Assembly: GCA_033439265.1 (NCBI GenBank)
Contig: JAVTVX010000010.1
Location: 7,750,001-7,814,000 of the forward strand
DNA: 64,000 nt
From: Dillenia suffruticosa
Taxonomy: Eukaryota > Streptophyta > Magnoliopsida > Dilleniales > Dilleniaceae
Direction of reading: 5' to 3'
The translations under genes were made by a program, and so were the position numbers. This document shows, one piece after another, positions 12,663 through 24,520 of this stretch (its first letter is position 1; the number at the start of each line of letters is the position of its first letter). The notes beneath the pieces are model-generated. The model saw only the letters and a list, made by a program, of their open reading frames with translations. It was not told the DNA's origin and ran no database searches.

Positions 12663-14520
12663 CCCGTCATATGTTTTGAGCAACCACTATCGACATATCA
12701 TTTTCCTTTTGCTTTAACCTTATATTCCTACACAAGTTAAACAAACGAATGTTCTGTTCTTAAAAATCCAAACTAGGTTGGGTCCTCTGAATAACAAGTT
12801 TGTACTATGAGTAAATTTTTCTTGAGTATAACTAACTTTGTTTAAATAGCAAAATTTAGCAATATGTTCTAAATTATGACAATAATAACAAGTGTAACTA
12901 TTCTTCCTTTTCTGAAAGTTATCCAAATATTTATATTTAACTTGTGAAAAATCATATTTTTTATGTCTTGATGTGTTGCTGAAATTTCTGTTAAAACTGG
13001 CAGGATGATAACTTTTTCTATCCCTATATACTATGCTTCCATGACCACTGCTTCTACCTTTAATTTTTGCATTTTGAAACTTTTTGTTTTCTGTAATTTT
13101 TCTTACACTAACAAATATAGTTTTATTGACTTGTAATTAAGTTATATTTTCAAAATTGTACCCTAAATCATTTTTAGAAGAGTCATGTCTTTGAATTGTA
13201 AGAAATCTAGTTAGCTTTTGATCACTTTCATTAAACTTTTGAATTGTATTTGTAATGGACATAGACAGTTTCTCTATTCTAGTTTTTAGCAAATATATTT
13301 TATCATTCATTGCAGAATTTTTCAATTTTATAATTTCATATTCAGATCTTGACGCTGATAATTCAGATTTTGGAACATGATTTTCAGATTTAAAAGTATT
13401 ATTTTCAAAATTCAGCAGCATGTTAATCTATTTCAGAAAATCTTTTTCATGTTCTAAGTCTAGTATCCTACATTTAAACTCTGAAATCAGTTTCAGTATG
13501 TCATTTTCATCAGAAATATCATTTTCATAATTTTCAGAATCAGATTTCACATGTAAATCAACTATCAGAAAGAGGTTTGCTTCATCAAAATTTTCTGAAT
13601 TTTCTGAGTCAGAATCAGGATTTGAATCTTCCAAATCACTCCAGGTAGTCATCAATACCTTACCCTTTTTCTGAAATTTCTGAATTTTCTTCAAGAGGAT
13701 TAGGCACTTATATTTGATGTGTTCTGGTTTTTTACATTCATAGTAGACAACTTCTTCTTTCTCTTTCTTTTTATCCATGTTCTTGTTAAGTTTCCTGCAT
13801 AGGATTTAGACTTTAGAGACATATTAGTTTTTGGAAATTTCTGAAAATTTTTACATTTCCTTCTAAGAACTCTGGACAATCTTTTGGCTAGAACATTGAC
13901 TTCACTTCCACTGCATTCATCCTCTGAAGACTCTTTCTCTCCAGTAAATGCAAAAGATTTTTTCTTCCCTTCAAATTCAGCAGAATGATACACTTCAGCC
14001 TCATATGCTATTAGCTTTCCTCTTTGCTCATTCAAGGATAGTCTCGAGAGATCTTGTGCCTCCTCAATGGCAGTCTTTTTAGCATCCCAAACTCTGGGAA
14101 GAATTCTCAGAATTTTTTGATAAGATCAGTGTCTGAGAAGGGTTTTCCAAGAGACTCCAGTTCATTTGTGATGGAAGTGAATCTGTTGAACATATCATTC
14201 ACTTGTTCTCCCGGTTGAAACTTAAACAGCTCATACTCCTGCATAAGAAGATTAGTTTTGGTGTCTTTTATAGTTCTAGTGCCTTCATGAGTGACACAGA
14301 GTTTTTCACATATTTCTTTGACTGTAAAACAAGAAAAAACTAAGTTAAATTCTGTATGAGAGATTGCACATAACAACAGGTGTTTTGCTCGAGAATTTAT
14401 AGACATTTTCTTCTTGTCTTTCTCAGTCACTATAGGGGTTTTTACATCTAAATTTCCTTGTGAAATTACTTCCCAAGGTTCATAATCCATAGCTTGAATA
14501 AAGGTCTCTAATCTACATTT
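12663..14520 (-). pseudogene. Copia gag with zinc knuckles and start of protease
   Basis: The minus strand starts near 14490 (MDYEPWEVISQGNLD) with a UBN2/DUF4219-like gag core: KEICEKLCVTHEGTRTIKD, then MQEYELFKFQPGEQVNDMF, then LESLGKPFSDTDLIKKF. Acidic, coiled-coil-rich segments and knuckle-like cysteines follow (YYECKKPEHIKYKCL at about 13700-13760; CYYCHNLEHIAKFC at about 12840-12900). The last coding bases before the gypsy junction read as a copia protease start, YVDSGCSKHMTG, preceded by an in-frame stop in place of the usual tryptophan. Several frameshifts break it. Confidence 0.85.
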
Positions 14521-14641
14521 CTAATGAGGGAAATTGACTACATCAAAGTAAGGAATTCTATTTGTGAATTGGCCAAGAGTGTATGGTGAAGTTATTGGAT
14601 TTTTGGCTCAAAAGACAGTTCTTTTATGGAGTCGAGCACCC

Positions 14642-14653
14642 GTTCTGATACCA
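14642..14653 (-). other. Primer-binding site of the copia element
   Basis: The minus strand reads TGGTATCAGAAC, two bases inside the LTR boundary. It matches the initiator-Met tRNA type of site with one change from the usual GAGC ending. Confidence 0.85.
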
Positions 14654-14655
14654 CT

Positions 14656-15883
14656 TGTTGATCCCAATGAAACCAAGAATGGGGTTGAATTGGTTTGTTT
14701 TAATTTTAAATTTTACTCAACTTAAAATCTAGCTTAAAATCTAAGACCAAACTACATGGAACATGTAAATGCAAGTATATGCAAATACAGAAAAATAAAG
14801 AAAAAGTTTAAAGAGATCAAGCCCGATTTATAGTGGTTCAGTCTTGTGTCTACGTCCACTCTTCCAGCTCAGCAAACCAGGGTCCAGCGATAGCTAGTTT
14901 TCACTATGTGATGAGAGTTACAACATCATTACAATGCCAAGATATAGATAATCTGCACCTTCTCCCTTGAAGATGACTTAGTCCTACACTCACTTAACTC
15001 AAAATCTCTTATACCTAATCTATCAAAACAAGAGAATGTTCCCAACGCTCCCCTTAGAACAAATACTAAATCAAAAAATATATAATAGAATCAACTCAGT
15101 TGGTAGTAGAAAAATGTAGCAGAAAGTATGATCGAGTTGAGGTTTTTGGGGTTTTTTTTCTCTCAACCCAAAACCCAAAAAATGATTTGTAAAATCTTCT
15201 GAATAGGGACTGAATATTGCTCTTCAAAGTTTAGTTTGAGTTCTGCCAATTCTGCTTGTTTCAAAATGATATATGCCTTTCAATATACTTTCAAAACCAA
15301 CCTTGACTATTTTTAGATCCTTATTTTTAGCTTTCAGTTTAGGAGCTTCAAAAAACTTTTTACTACTGTAACTTTTTAAATTTAAACTCTAACAACACTC
15401 TTATTAAGAGAAGAAATCGAAATTCAAAAAATTTAGGAGTTGGAGAAGATATATGAGACTAAAAACCTCCTAAAAATCAACCTGAATTTCAGAAATGTTG
15501 AAGTCAAATTCTGAAACTTTAATTTACCTTTAGTAAATAATTGTATTTCACTAAAAATTGAATCATCAACCTGGATAGTCTTACTGGTCAAGTACAACAC
15601 CCAATCTACACTCAATATGCTGAGTTAGGTTTTGAAAATATAACAAAATCGCAGCAGTTAAAAACTTATCAAAACTCTATTGCTTCTACCATCACTCTGC
15701 TTCTACCCATCTTGTTTTTATCCAACTTTTGTGATAGTATTTTTTGACCAGTTGTATAAATTTAAATATATAATTTTGCATTACATATTCTAAATGTCTG
15801 CACACTTGATAAATTATTAGAAATACATATAAAGTTTTATTATTATCAAATTATATTAGAGTTCGACTATAATTTCCCTAACA
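14656..15883 (-). repeat. 5' LTR of the copia element
   Basis: A 1228-base LTR that begins TGTTGATCCC and ends CCCTAACA in + coordinates. The last 375 bases match the window start (1-376). Length fits Sirevirus LTRs. The flanking five bases are GAAAC; the partner flank lies outside the window, so the target duplication cannot be checked. Confidence 0.9.
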
Positions 15884-16012
15884 GAAACAATTAACAATTT
15901 TCATACAAATACTATACAAAATTGAAATAAACTGTGAGAAAACACATTTCTTGACTTGATGTACTTAAAAACATTCTCGGTTCCCATATTTCCAAAAATC
16001 TCACAACAAATA
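15884..16012. other. Short host segment between two retrotransposons
   Basis: These 129 bases are AT-rich with no recognisable gene. The last five, AAATA, are one half of the target duplication of the next element. Confidence 0.6.
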
Positions 16013-19000
16013 TGTCACGCCCGGAACCGAGACCATGAACAGCCGCCCGTCGCCTTAGATGCCGGCTACACTTTTACAAAAAATCGGACAGAATCTTCCC
16101 ATATTTCGAAGGTCTCCCAAATATAATTTGACATGTTCATCCTATAAAATAAATAAATAGTCATCCCGATCTCTCTAAAATCAACCAATGCCACAGCCAA
16201 CATCCAGAATAACGCAAAACTATAAAAATTTTCAAACAGACCTAGCCACAGACCTCTACTGTCATGTCCAACTAGAGCATGAGCGGCCGTCACACTGAGT
16301 TAAAATTTTACATAATATACAATAATTTTTCTAAGTGACATTCAAATACGTACAATCGTCTCAATGCAAATAAACTATGAGAGTTTCACAAATAAATATA
16401 CATAAATTATACAGTCATCCCAAAAATAAATAAATGAGTACATCTATCAAACTAAAATCTCCAATAATCATAGCGGAAGATATGATAACATCCATACCCA
16501 AACTCGGTACTATCAAGTCCACGTCGCAAGAATACAATAATTCTTCTTCAGTCCAAAACTAATCCTGTGGGGAGAAAATGAGGGGTGAGTATTTATGAGA
16601 GGATACTCAGCAAATGAGGAGATTCATATCATGCTATCAATATCAATGGTGAATTTAGAGTGTCAAAACATATAACAAAATATCGAGTGTGTGAAAATAA
16701 CGTGTTGTTTCAGAATAAAATATATCTCAAGGCACACATCAGAAAATAACAGATGCATCCATCCATGTATCAAGTCACATATGCAGAGCCGGCCAAACAA
16801 ACAATCCCGGCAATGGTCTACCTAGATCAAGGACGGACACATTAGGGGTTTTCACTATGCAAATATCAAATAATAACTCTCTACTCCAATATTGGCCATA
16901 AACTACTCCAACTAGCCTGTAAATCATAATAATGATACATATATATAGTCAGCCGTCTATGGTATCCCGCCCAGTGTTAGAGAGAGGTAAACTCACGTCC
17001 TCCCTGATGAGAGTCAACCTGGAACACCCATACACATGACGATCTGGCGAATACCTCAGGCCGAAACATATCCGGGTACAAGGGGTGCCTCTACCAAATA
17101 TCATTTGTAACTACGGAATGCTATAAGAAGCATATCACCATATCACCAAGTCGGCCGGACACGTAGCCCCATGCATCACATCATCATATCGGCTGGGATA
17201 TAGCCCCATGCATCGTAACATAATTTCGGTCGGACGTATAACCCAAATAGTATATGTAAATACATTTAAAATTACGTGCCAATACAGTAAAAGTATTAAA
17301 ACATGTCAATATGTCAAAAAGGTGACACAATATCAGTTATCAAACTCATGGATGTATAATCTATAAAATCAGCAGTTGGGACACTCCAATGGTCACTAAA
17401 ATATGTCTATCAAAATCCAAAAATTTAGTTTTCACACTTATAGAAATCATGTCGTTTGAAAATCGGTAAAACACGATTTGTCAATCAATAAAAGATGTCA
17501 AAGTCTCACTCACAGTTCTAGGGTGAGTGGTCACTCCCTATTTTCAAAATAAATCAAATCTGACTCCTCGAGTTTTCAAAAAAATCAATCTAATCAGATC
17601 ATCATAATTTAATATCAAATTTCAAGTATTATAGGGTTTATCCATTTTCTCTAAGTTTGTACAAAGTTTAACTCTTCAATTTATGAATATACTCTAATGT
17701 CATCAGTTGTATTTCATTTATAAACAATTAACGTACCTTTAAACCAAGTCAAATTCAATCCTAAAACCACTCAATGTCTAAAATAAGCCTTAAAATAAAT
17801 AATTTTCCTATAAGATGAAAAATTTTTAAAAATCATACACTTTTCGATTTTCATCCAAATGTTTCAAGTCATATGTCATTTTCAAGGTATATGAGTCTAT
17901 TTTTATAATACGAAAATCGTATTTAAATTGCCTATAAGCAGAACAATTTATAATGAGAAATGCTGCATCAACCATTGCACTCAAATCCCAATTTTTGACT
18001 ATTTTCATGCATAGGTCAATTTAAACTCCAAGGGAAACTATTCAAATCAACTAAATTTGATTCTATCATCCTGAACAGTCCCATTTCATATAAATTCCTA
18101 CACTTAACCTAATGAACTGCATATAATATCCAAAAATATATTCATTGCGAATCTAGTTTACATTCTAGTATATACGAGACTTCTTATCTTAAATTTACCC
18201 TAAATTCGATAACCAAATCGAATGGATCCGAAATCACTCACCTATGGTTTTTCTCGAATTGCAGATCTTTGTCCGAATGTCTCCTCGATCACTCCAAGAT
18301 CTGAAATACTACCTATCAAGACAGGGTTTATTAGTTAGGTTCGAACACTTAGATTGGAAGCAAAACCATAAGTCAGTTACCTGCATGGAGGTTCGTGTGC
18401 TGTCACGGGCTCATGGGCCATCGCGGGCCGTTGTGGGCTTGTGGGCTACAGCGGGCTTGTGGGTTCACTGGTCAGCGGGCCAATAGGCTCTGGCTAGCGG
18501 ACTCACTGGTCTGCGGGCCAGCGTGCTAGCGGGCCGGCAGGCCTGCGAGCTGATGGGCCTGTGGGCTGTGGGCCTACGGGCTGGTGGGCCTGCGGGCTGG
18601 CGGACTTACGGCTGATGGGCCTACGGGCCACAGTGGCTTACGGGCTGGTGCATGCCCGTACGCTGGAGCGTGCCCGTGCGCTGGTGCCCGCCCGTGCACC
18701 GGTACGCGCTCGTGCGAGGCCTGGCTCACACTCGCGCTGTAGCGCGCTGGCAAAAAGACGCGTTGTGGCTCGATCACCTGCAAGCGCTGGGTTGCACTCA
18801 CGGAGGCTCGCGGGAGGAGACAGTCGTCGCGCGCTGTGGCCAAAGAAGATGCTCGCGGGAGGAAGGAGCAGCTGTGGCGAGCGGCGGCGATAGCAGAAGG
18901 GAGAGAGATCTTGAGAAATCGCGAGAGGGAGAGACTGTAAGAGAGAACCGAGAGGGAAAGAAGAAGAAGAAGATGGCTGTTAGCGGCAAAGCTCGCGGTG

Positions 19001-19396
19001 AAAAAAGAGCGGCACCGCGGTGGGGGGAGAAATGAAGGGTCGGGGAGAGAGAGGGAGAGAGAGAAAGAGAGAGAAAAAGAAAGAGAGGGATTAGAGTTTC
19101 CAACCCTAATCCCCAAATCAATTTGGAGAAGCAGCGTTTTGCCCCAAAACACTGCGTTTCCATTTTCTTTTTCTTTTTTTTTTAACTAAATGAATAACTA
19201 TATATACATTTATGCATATATATTTCCACACCCATATTTCGTTGGAATTGTGAATTTCATAAAAATGGGGTTCATTTCGATTTGTCGATTCGACAAATTA
19301 AAATATACTAAAATTTTAATTTAAATACCCCAAAATCAAAAAAATCAAATTTTATCTCATTTTTTTATATATATATATTTCGAAAATGATACTTTT
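16013..19396 (-). repeat. 3' LTR of the Tekay-family insertion (copy A)
   Basis: Starts TGTCACGCCCGG and is colinear with copy B from 16188 onward. It contains tandem repeats with the core CGGCCGG..ATAGCCCCATGCATC (about 17150-17240), a GC-rich outer island (18390-18800), a GA-rich tract (18890-19090) and a palindrome cluster (19090-19162). It stops inside ...CGAAAATGATACTTTT, short of the terminal GTGTTACA. Confidence 0.85.
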
Positions 19397-22300
19397 ATGC
19401 CACAGCCAATATTCAGAATAATGTAAGGTTATAAAAATTTTCAACAGATCTAGCCACAGACCTCTACTATCATGCCCAATTAGAGCATGAGCAGCCGCCA
19501 CATCTAGTGGACTTAAAATTTTACATAATATATAATAATTTTTCCAAATGACATTCAAATACGTACAATCGTCTCAATACAAATAAACTATGAGAGTTTC
19601 ACAAATAAATATATATAAATTATACAGTCATCCAAAAAATAAATAAATGAGTACATCTATCAAACTAAAATCTCCAATAATCGTAACGGAAGATATGGTA
19701 GCATCCATATCCAAACCCGGTACTATCAAGTCCACGTCGCAAGAATACAATAATTCTTCTTCAGTCCAAGACTAATCCTGTGGGGAGAAAGTGAGGGGTG
19801 AGTATCTATAGCAGGATACTCATCAAGTAAGAGGATTGATATCATAATATCAATATCAATGGTGAATTTGGAGTGTCAAAGCATGTAACAAAATATCGAG
19901 TGTGCGAAAATAACATGCTGTTTCAGAATAAAACATATATCAAGACACACATCAAAAAATAACATATGCATCCATCTATGTATCAAGTCACATATGTAGA
20001 GCCGGCCGAACAAACAACCCCGGCAATGGTCTACCTAGACAAAGGACGGACCCATTGGGGGTTTTCACTATGCAAATATCAAATAATGGCTCTCTATCCC
20101 AATATTGGCCACAGACTAATCCAACTAGCGTGTAAATAATAATAATAATACATATATATAGTCGGCCGTGTATAGTGTCCCGCCCAGTGCTAGACAGAGG
20201 TAAACTCACGTTCTCCCCGATGAGGGTCAATCTAGGACACCCATACACATGACAATCTAACAGATACCTCCGGCCGAAGCGTATCCGGGCACAAGGGGTG
20301 TCTCTACCAAATGTCTTTCGTAGCTACGGAATGCTATAGGAAACATATCACCATATCACCAAGTCGGCCGGGCATGTAGCCCCATGTATCACATCATCAT
20401 GTCGGCCGGGCATATAGTCTTATGCAACGTAACATAATTTTGATCAAGCGTATAGTCCAAATAGTACATGTAAATACATTTAAAATTACGTGTCAATACA
20501 ATAGAAATATTAAAACATGTCAATATGTCAAAAAGGTTGCACAATATCAGTTATCAAACTCATGGATGCATAATCTATAAAATCAGCAGTTGGAACACTC
20601 CAATGGTCACAAAAATATATCTATCAAAATCCAAAAATTTAGTTTTCACACTTATAGAAATCATGTCATTTGAAAATCGGTAAAACATGATTTGTCAATC
20701 AATAGAAGATGTCAAAGTCTCACTCACAGTTTTAGGGAAGGTGGTCACTCCTTATTTTCAAAATAAATCCAATCTGACTTCTCGAGTCTCCAAAAATATC
20801 AACCTAATCCGATCATCACAATTTAACATCAAATTTCAAGTATTATAGGGTTTATCCATTTTTTCTAAGTTTGTACAAATCTTAACTCTTCAATTTATGA
20901 ATACACTCTAATGTTATCAGTTGCATTTTATTTATAAACAATTAACGTACCTTTAAACCAAGTCAAATTTAACCCTAAAACCACTTAAGATCTAAAATAA
21001 AGGTTAAAATAAATAATTTTCCTATAAGATGGAAAATTTTTTAAAAATCATACACTTTTCGATTCTCATCCAAATGTTTCAAGCCATATGTCATTTTCAA
21101 GGTATATGAGTCTATTTTCATAATACGGAGATCGTATTTAAATTGTCTATAAGTAGAACAATTTATAATGAGAAATGCTGCATCAACCCTTACACTCAAA
21201 TCTCAATTTCTGACTATTTTCATGCATAGGTCAATTTAAACTCTAAGGGAAACTATTCAAATCAACTTAATTTGATTCTATCATCCTGAACAGTCTCATT
21301 TCATATAAATTTTTACACTTAACCTAATGAATTGTATAGAATGTCCGAAAATGCATTCATTGCGAATATACTTTACATTCTAGTGTATATGAAACTTCTT
21401 ACCTTAAATTTACCCTAAATTCGATAACTAAATCGAATGGATCCGAAATCACTCATCTAGGGTTTTTTTCGGATTGCAGACCTTTGTCTGAATATCTCCT
21501 CGATCACTCAAAGATCTGAACTGCTACCTATGAAGACAGGGTTTATTAGTTAGGTTCAAATACTTATATTGGAAATAAAACCCTAAGTCAGTTACCTGCG
21601 TGGAGGTTCATGGGCTGTCATGGACTCACAGGCCGTCGTAGGATAGTGGGTTCGAGGGTCAGTGGGCCAGTGGGTTTCGGCTAGCAGACTCGCTGGTTTG
21701 CGGGCCTGCGGGTTGGCGGGCCTGCGGCTGATGGGCCTGCGGGCCGGTAGTGGCTCGCAGGCCGCAGTGGCTTGCGGGCTGGTGCACGCCCGTGCGCTGG
21801 TGCACGCCCGTGCGCTGGTGCGCGCCCATGCGCTGCGCTGGTGTGTGCCCATGCGCTGCGCTGGTGTGTGCTCCGGCCTAGCTCGCGCAGCGGTCTGGCT
21901 CTCACTAGTGGCCTGGCTCTCGTTCGCGCGCTCGCGCTGACGCTTGCGCTGTAGCGCACTAGCGGAAAGACGCGCTGTGGCTCGATTGCCTACAAGCGCT
22001 GGGTTGCGCTCGTGGAGGCTCGCGGGAGGAGACGGTCATCGCGCACTGTGGCGGAAGGCGGTGCTAGCGGGAGGAAAGAGCAGCTGTGGCGAGAGGCGGC
22101 GATGGCGGAAGGGAGAGATCGCGAGAAATCGCGAGAGGGAGAGACTGTGAGAGAGAAACTGAGAGGGAAAGAAGAAGAAGAAGATGGTTGTTGGCGACGG
22201 AGCTTGCGGCGAAGGAGGAGCGGCGCCGCGATGGGGGTAGAAACGAAGGGTCGGGGAGAGAAGGGGAGAGAGAGAGAGAGAGAGAGAGGGATTAGGGTTT

Positions 22301-22634
22301 CCAACCCTAATCCCCAAATCAATTTGGGGACGCAGCTTTTTGCCCCAAAACGCTGCGTCTCCATTTTTTTTTCTTTTTCTTTTTTTTAACTAAATGAATA
22401 ACTATATATATATATTTATGCATATATATTTCCACACCCATATTTCGTTGGAATTGTGAATTTTATAAAAATTGGGTTTATTTCGATTTGCCGATTCGGC
22501 AAATTAAAATATAACAAAAATTTAATTTAAATACCCTAAAATCAAAAAAATCAAATTTTATCTCATTTATATATATATATATATATATTTCGAAAATGGT
22601 ACTCTTCTACGGACACCGCAGTGTCGGTGTTACA
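19397..22634 (-). repeat. 5' LTR of the Tekay-family insertion (copy B)
   Basis: Starts abruptly at ATGCCACAGCC, which corresponds to 16188 in copy A, and runs to the true LTR end GTGTCGGTGTTACA. Tandem repeats (20360-20470), the GC-rich island (21595-22000), the GA-rich tract (22080-22290) and the palindrome cluster (22291-22362) are all present in the same order as in copy A. Confidence 0.85.
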
Positions 22635-22639
22635 AAATA

Positions 22640-23340
22640 TTCCACAATCATTTCTGATATATAAAAATTATTTTAGGTATGCATTATCATAAAATCAAAA
22701 TTATGTAGGATGATTAGGTGTTATATTTTGGTTATTACCACGCATTAATAGTAAGTGGTCATGTAAATTTGTGGTAAGTGATAAGTGGTAAAATAATAAA
22801 TTATCATAGTTATCATGTAAATTTGTGATAAGCGATAAGTGGTAAGTGGCAAGCGGTAAATTGTAAATTATCATATAATTTCATATTATGTGGTAAGTTG
22901 CTTGCACTTGCCCGCACCAGGTAAGCTTTGCAAAAAAAAATTATATTTTCTAATAATATACATATTATTATATATATTACTATAAATTATAAATCGTAAA
23001 CTTTGCTAAAAAAATTATGATACAAATGCACTTTCTAATAATAAACATATTACTATATATATCACTATAAATTATAAATTATATTATTTTTTGAATGAAT
23101 TATTGTTGAATAAATGATATTATCATGTTAGTGTGATAATATAAAATTATGATTATTAATATTAATTTAAATTATAATATATTAATAATTTAAAATATTT
23201 ATATATTTAATTATAAATATTTATCAAAATATATAATATTAATAACTCGTCATAATTTATTTTTATAGGTGAAAGTGAAATTAAAAAAAAATATGGAAGG
23301 TAGAGAGTAAAACCAAAAAAAAAAAAAAAAGGGACATGTG
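22640..23340. other. AT-rich intergenic DNA with a degenerate GTGGTAAGTG repeat
   Basis: No gene seen. At 22740-22910 short units such as GTGGTAAGTGATAAGTGGTAA recur with variation. The rest is AT-rich with an A-tract at 23316-23331. Confidence 0.6.
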
Positions 23341-23344
23341 GCAA

Positions 23345-23440
23345 GTTGTGGCATAGTAATTGACATGTCAAGCTTTCAAATCCAGAGAACGAGTTTGAAT
23401 CCTCCGTGTTACTTTTTTGCAAGAAAAATAAAGCAAGGGC
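23345..23440 (+). repeat. SINE-like fragment with A and B boxes
   Basis: GTGGCATAGTAATTG resembles an RNA polymerase III A box. GAGTTTGAATCC (23391-23402) resembles a B box, about 40 bases further on, with a short A-rich tail after it. The arrangement fits a tRNA-derived SINE. Only the promoter module is recognised; the body is not assigned. Confidence 0.45.
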
Positions 23441-23444
23441 ACTA

Positions 23445-23575
23445 GCGCCCCTGCTTGCACGCACTTGGGCATGCCAATGCCCCCGCGTGTAGTTGCAACC
23501 CGCACCCCGCGGCTGCAACCGCCCATGCGCGCATGGCCAACGCCACGCGCACGGTTGCAACCGCCGGGGGCACTA
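23445..23575. other. GC-rich island with GTTGCAAC-type palindromes
   Basis: A sharp local rise in GC within AT-rich DNA. The motif GTTGCAAC or GGTTGCAACC occurs more than once alongside CGCGCATGG-like palindromes. Open frames across it run straight into the pyrimidine tract and look non-coding. Confidence 0.5.
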
Positions 23576-23577
23576 CT

Positions 23578-23905
23578 ATTTCCTCTCTCTTTTTTTTTTC
23601 TTTTTTGGGTTTCTTCTTTCTTTTTTTCTTTTTTTTTTTACTTTTTTTTTTTCATATATTTACACTTTTTTACTTTTTTTTTTTCATATATTTACCCTTT
23701 TTTACTTTTTTTTTTTACCCTTCACCCTTCCCTTTTTTTGTTTCTTCTTCTTCTTCTTCTTCTTCTTCTTCTTCTTCTTCTTCTTCACCCTTCCGTTTTT
23801 TAATTTTTTTTGGTTTTTTTTTCTTTTTCTTTTTCTTTTTATTTTTTTTTTTACTTCTGTTTTTTTTTCACCCTTCACATTTCTTTTTTTCATTCCTTTT
23901 TTATT
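23578..23905. repeat. Long pyrimidine tract with a (TTC)15 microsatellite
   Basis: About 330 bases are almost entirely C and T on the + strand, with (TTC)n at 23742-23786 and repeated CATATATTTAC units at 23653-23697. Long Phe-rich or Lys-rich frames over it are composition artefacts. Confidence 0.85.
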
Positions 23906-24359
23906 TGTTCCACCATTACAGGTTGCACCAAAATGGAGGAACATATTGTAGATCGTGCCAAAATGAGAGAAATATATTGATAGAATGATAATAATAATAC
24001 ATTAATTATCAATATTAATTATCAATATTTTATAATTTTATATAAATTCTAAAAAATAACCATTATTTAATTTACAAATTTAATTTTTTAACATTGAAAA
24101 ATAATAACTCCACAATAAAATCTTTAATATTCTCGTCAAAATCAATTTTCTAATTTAATCAAATTTCTCTTTTTCGGGTCAAAAATATTTTGTTTCTTTA
24201 TTCCAATTTAAATATTTTTTTGTCAAAAATAATTAATTTATTTTAGACAATTCAAAATAATGATCTTTTTTTTTTGCATCATATCACAAATTGACAATCA
24301 AATTTAATCAAGTGTCAAAAAATTTTATCATTTTATTTCAAATTCAAACAACTCAACTC

Positions 24360-24520
24360 TCACAAAAACTGGTGTCAATTGGTAACAAATAGCAATAACC
24401 GGTATAATGCATAGTAACAAGTGTTAACAAATAGTAATAACCGGTAACAATTGATATTCTTATAAAAAGTGGTAATAAGTATAGTAACAATATAATAACA
24501 ATGTTAACAAAAACAAAAAT
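24360..24520. repeat. Degenerate GTAATAACCGGTAACAA repeats, first cluster
   Basis: Units such as AATAGTAATAACCGGTAACA and AATAGCAATAACCGGTATAA occur side by side. They share their core with the larger block at 26343-26880 in the same orientation. No protein-coding content. Confidence 0.5.

Larger units (their letters stand above)
1..15883 (-). mobile_element. Sirevirus-like Ty1/copia retrotransposon, decayed, interrupted by a gypsy element
   Basis: The element reads on the minus strand. From right to left it has a 5' LTR (14656-15883), a primer-binding site, gag, the first residues of protease, then the foreign gypsy insertion (3021-12662), then the end of reverse transcriptase with RNase H, an extra ORF, a purine tract and a 3' LTR cut by the window edge. 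Gag style, the roughly 1.2-kb LTR and an additional ORF between RNase H and the 3' LTR fit the Sirevirus (SIRE/Maximus) lineage; the lineage is an inference from motifs. Most of protease, all of integrase and most of reverse transcriptase are absent, so the element cannot move by itself. Stops and frameshifts occur throughout. Confidence 0.85.
16008..22639 (-). mobile_element. Tekay-family element reduced to two fused LTRs, with AAATA target duplication
   Basis: AAATA at 16008-16012 and again at 22635-22639 brackets a unit that begins TGTCACGCCC and ends GTGTTACA. Inside are two LTR copies in tandem with no primer-binding site, gag, pol or purine tract between them. The left copy lacks its last 37 or so bases and the right copy lacks its first 175. 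One deletion therefore removed the whole internal region plus both inner LTR ends. Homologous LTR-LTR exchange would have left a single full LTR instead, so illegitimate recombination is inferred. Confidence 0.85.

Noticed and set aside
18574-19163. Open frames up to 192 residues in LTR copy A
   Set aside because: Equivalent frames in copies B, C and D are not conserved as protein; they arise from GC-rich repeats and GA-rich tracts inside the LTR.
16013-22634. Reading the two LTRs as independent solo LTRs
   Set aside because: Only the outermost ends are true LTR ends, and the single pair of AAATA flanks fits one insertion; the inner ends are both truncated.
23455-23988. Long Phe/Ser-rich open frames on + and a Lys-rich frame on minus
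   Set aside because: They follow the pyrimidine tract and (TTC)n; codon content is pure low-complexity translation with no domain.
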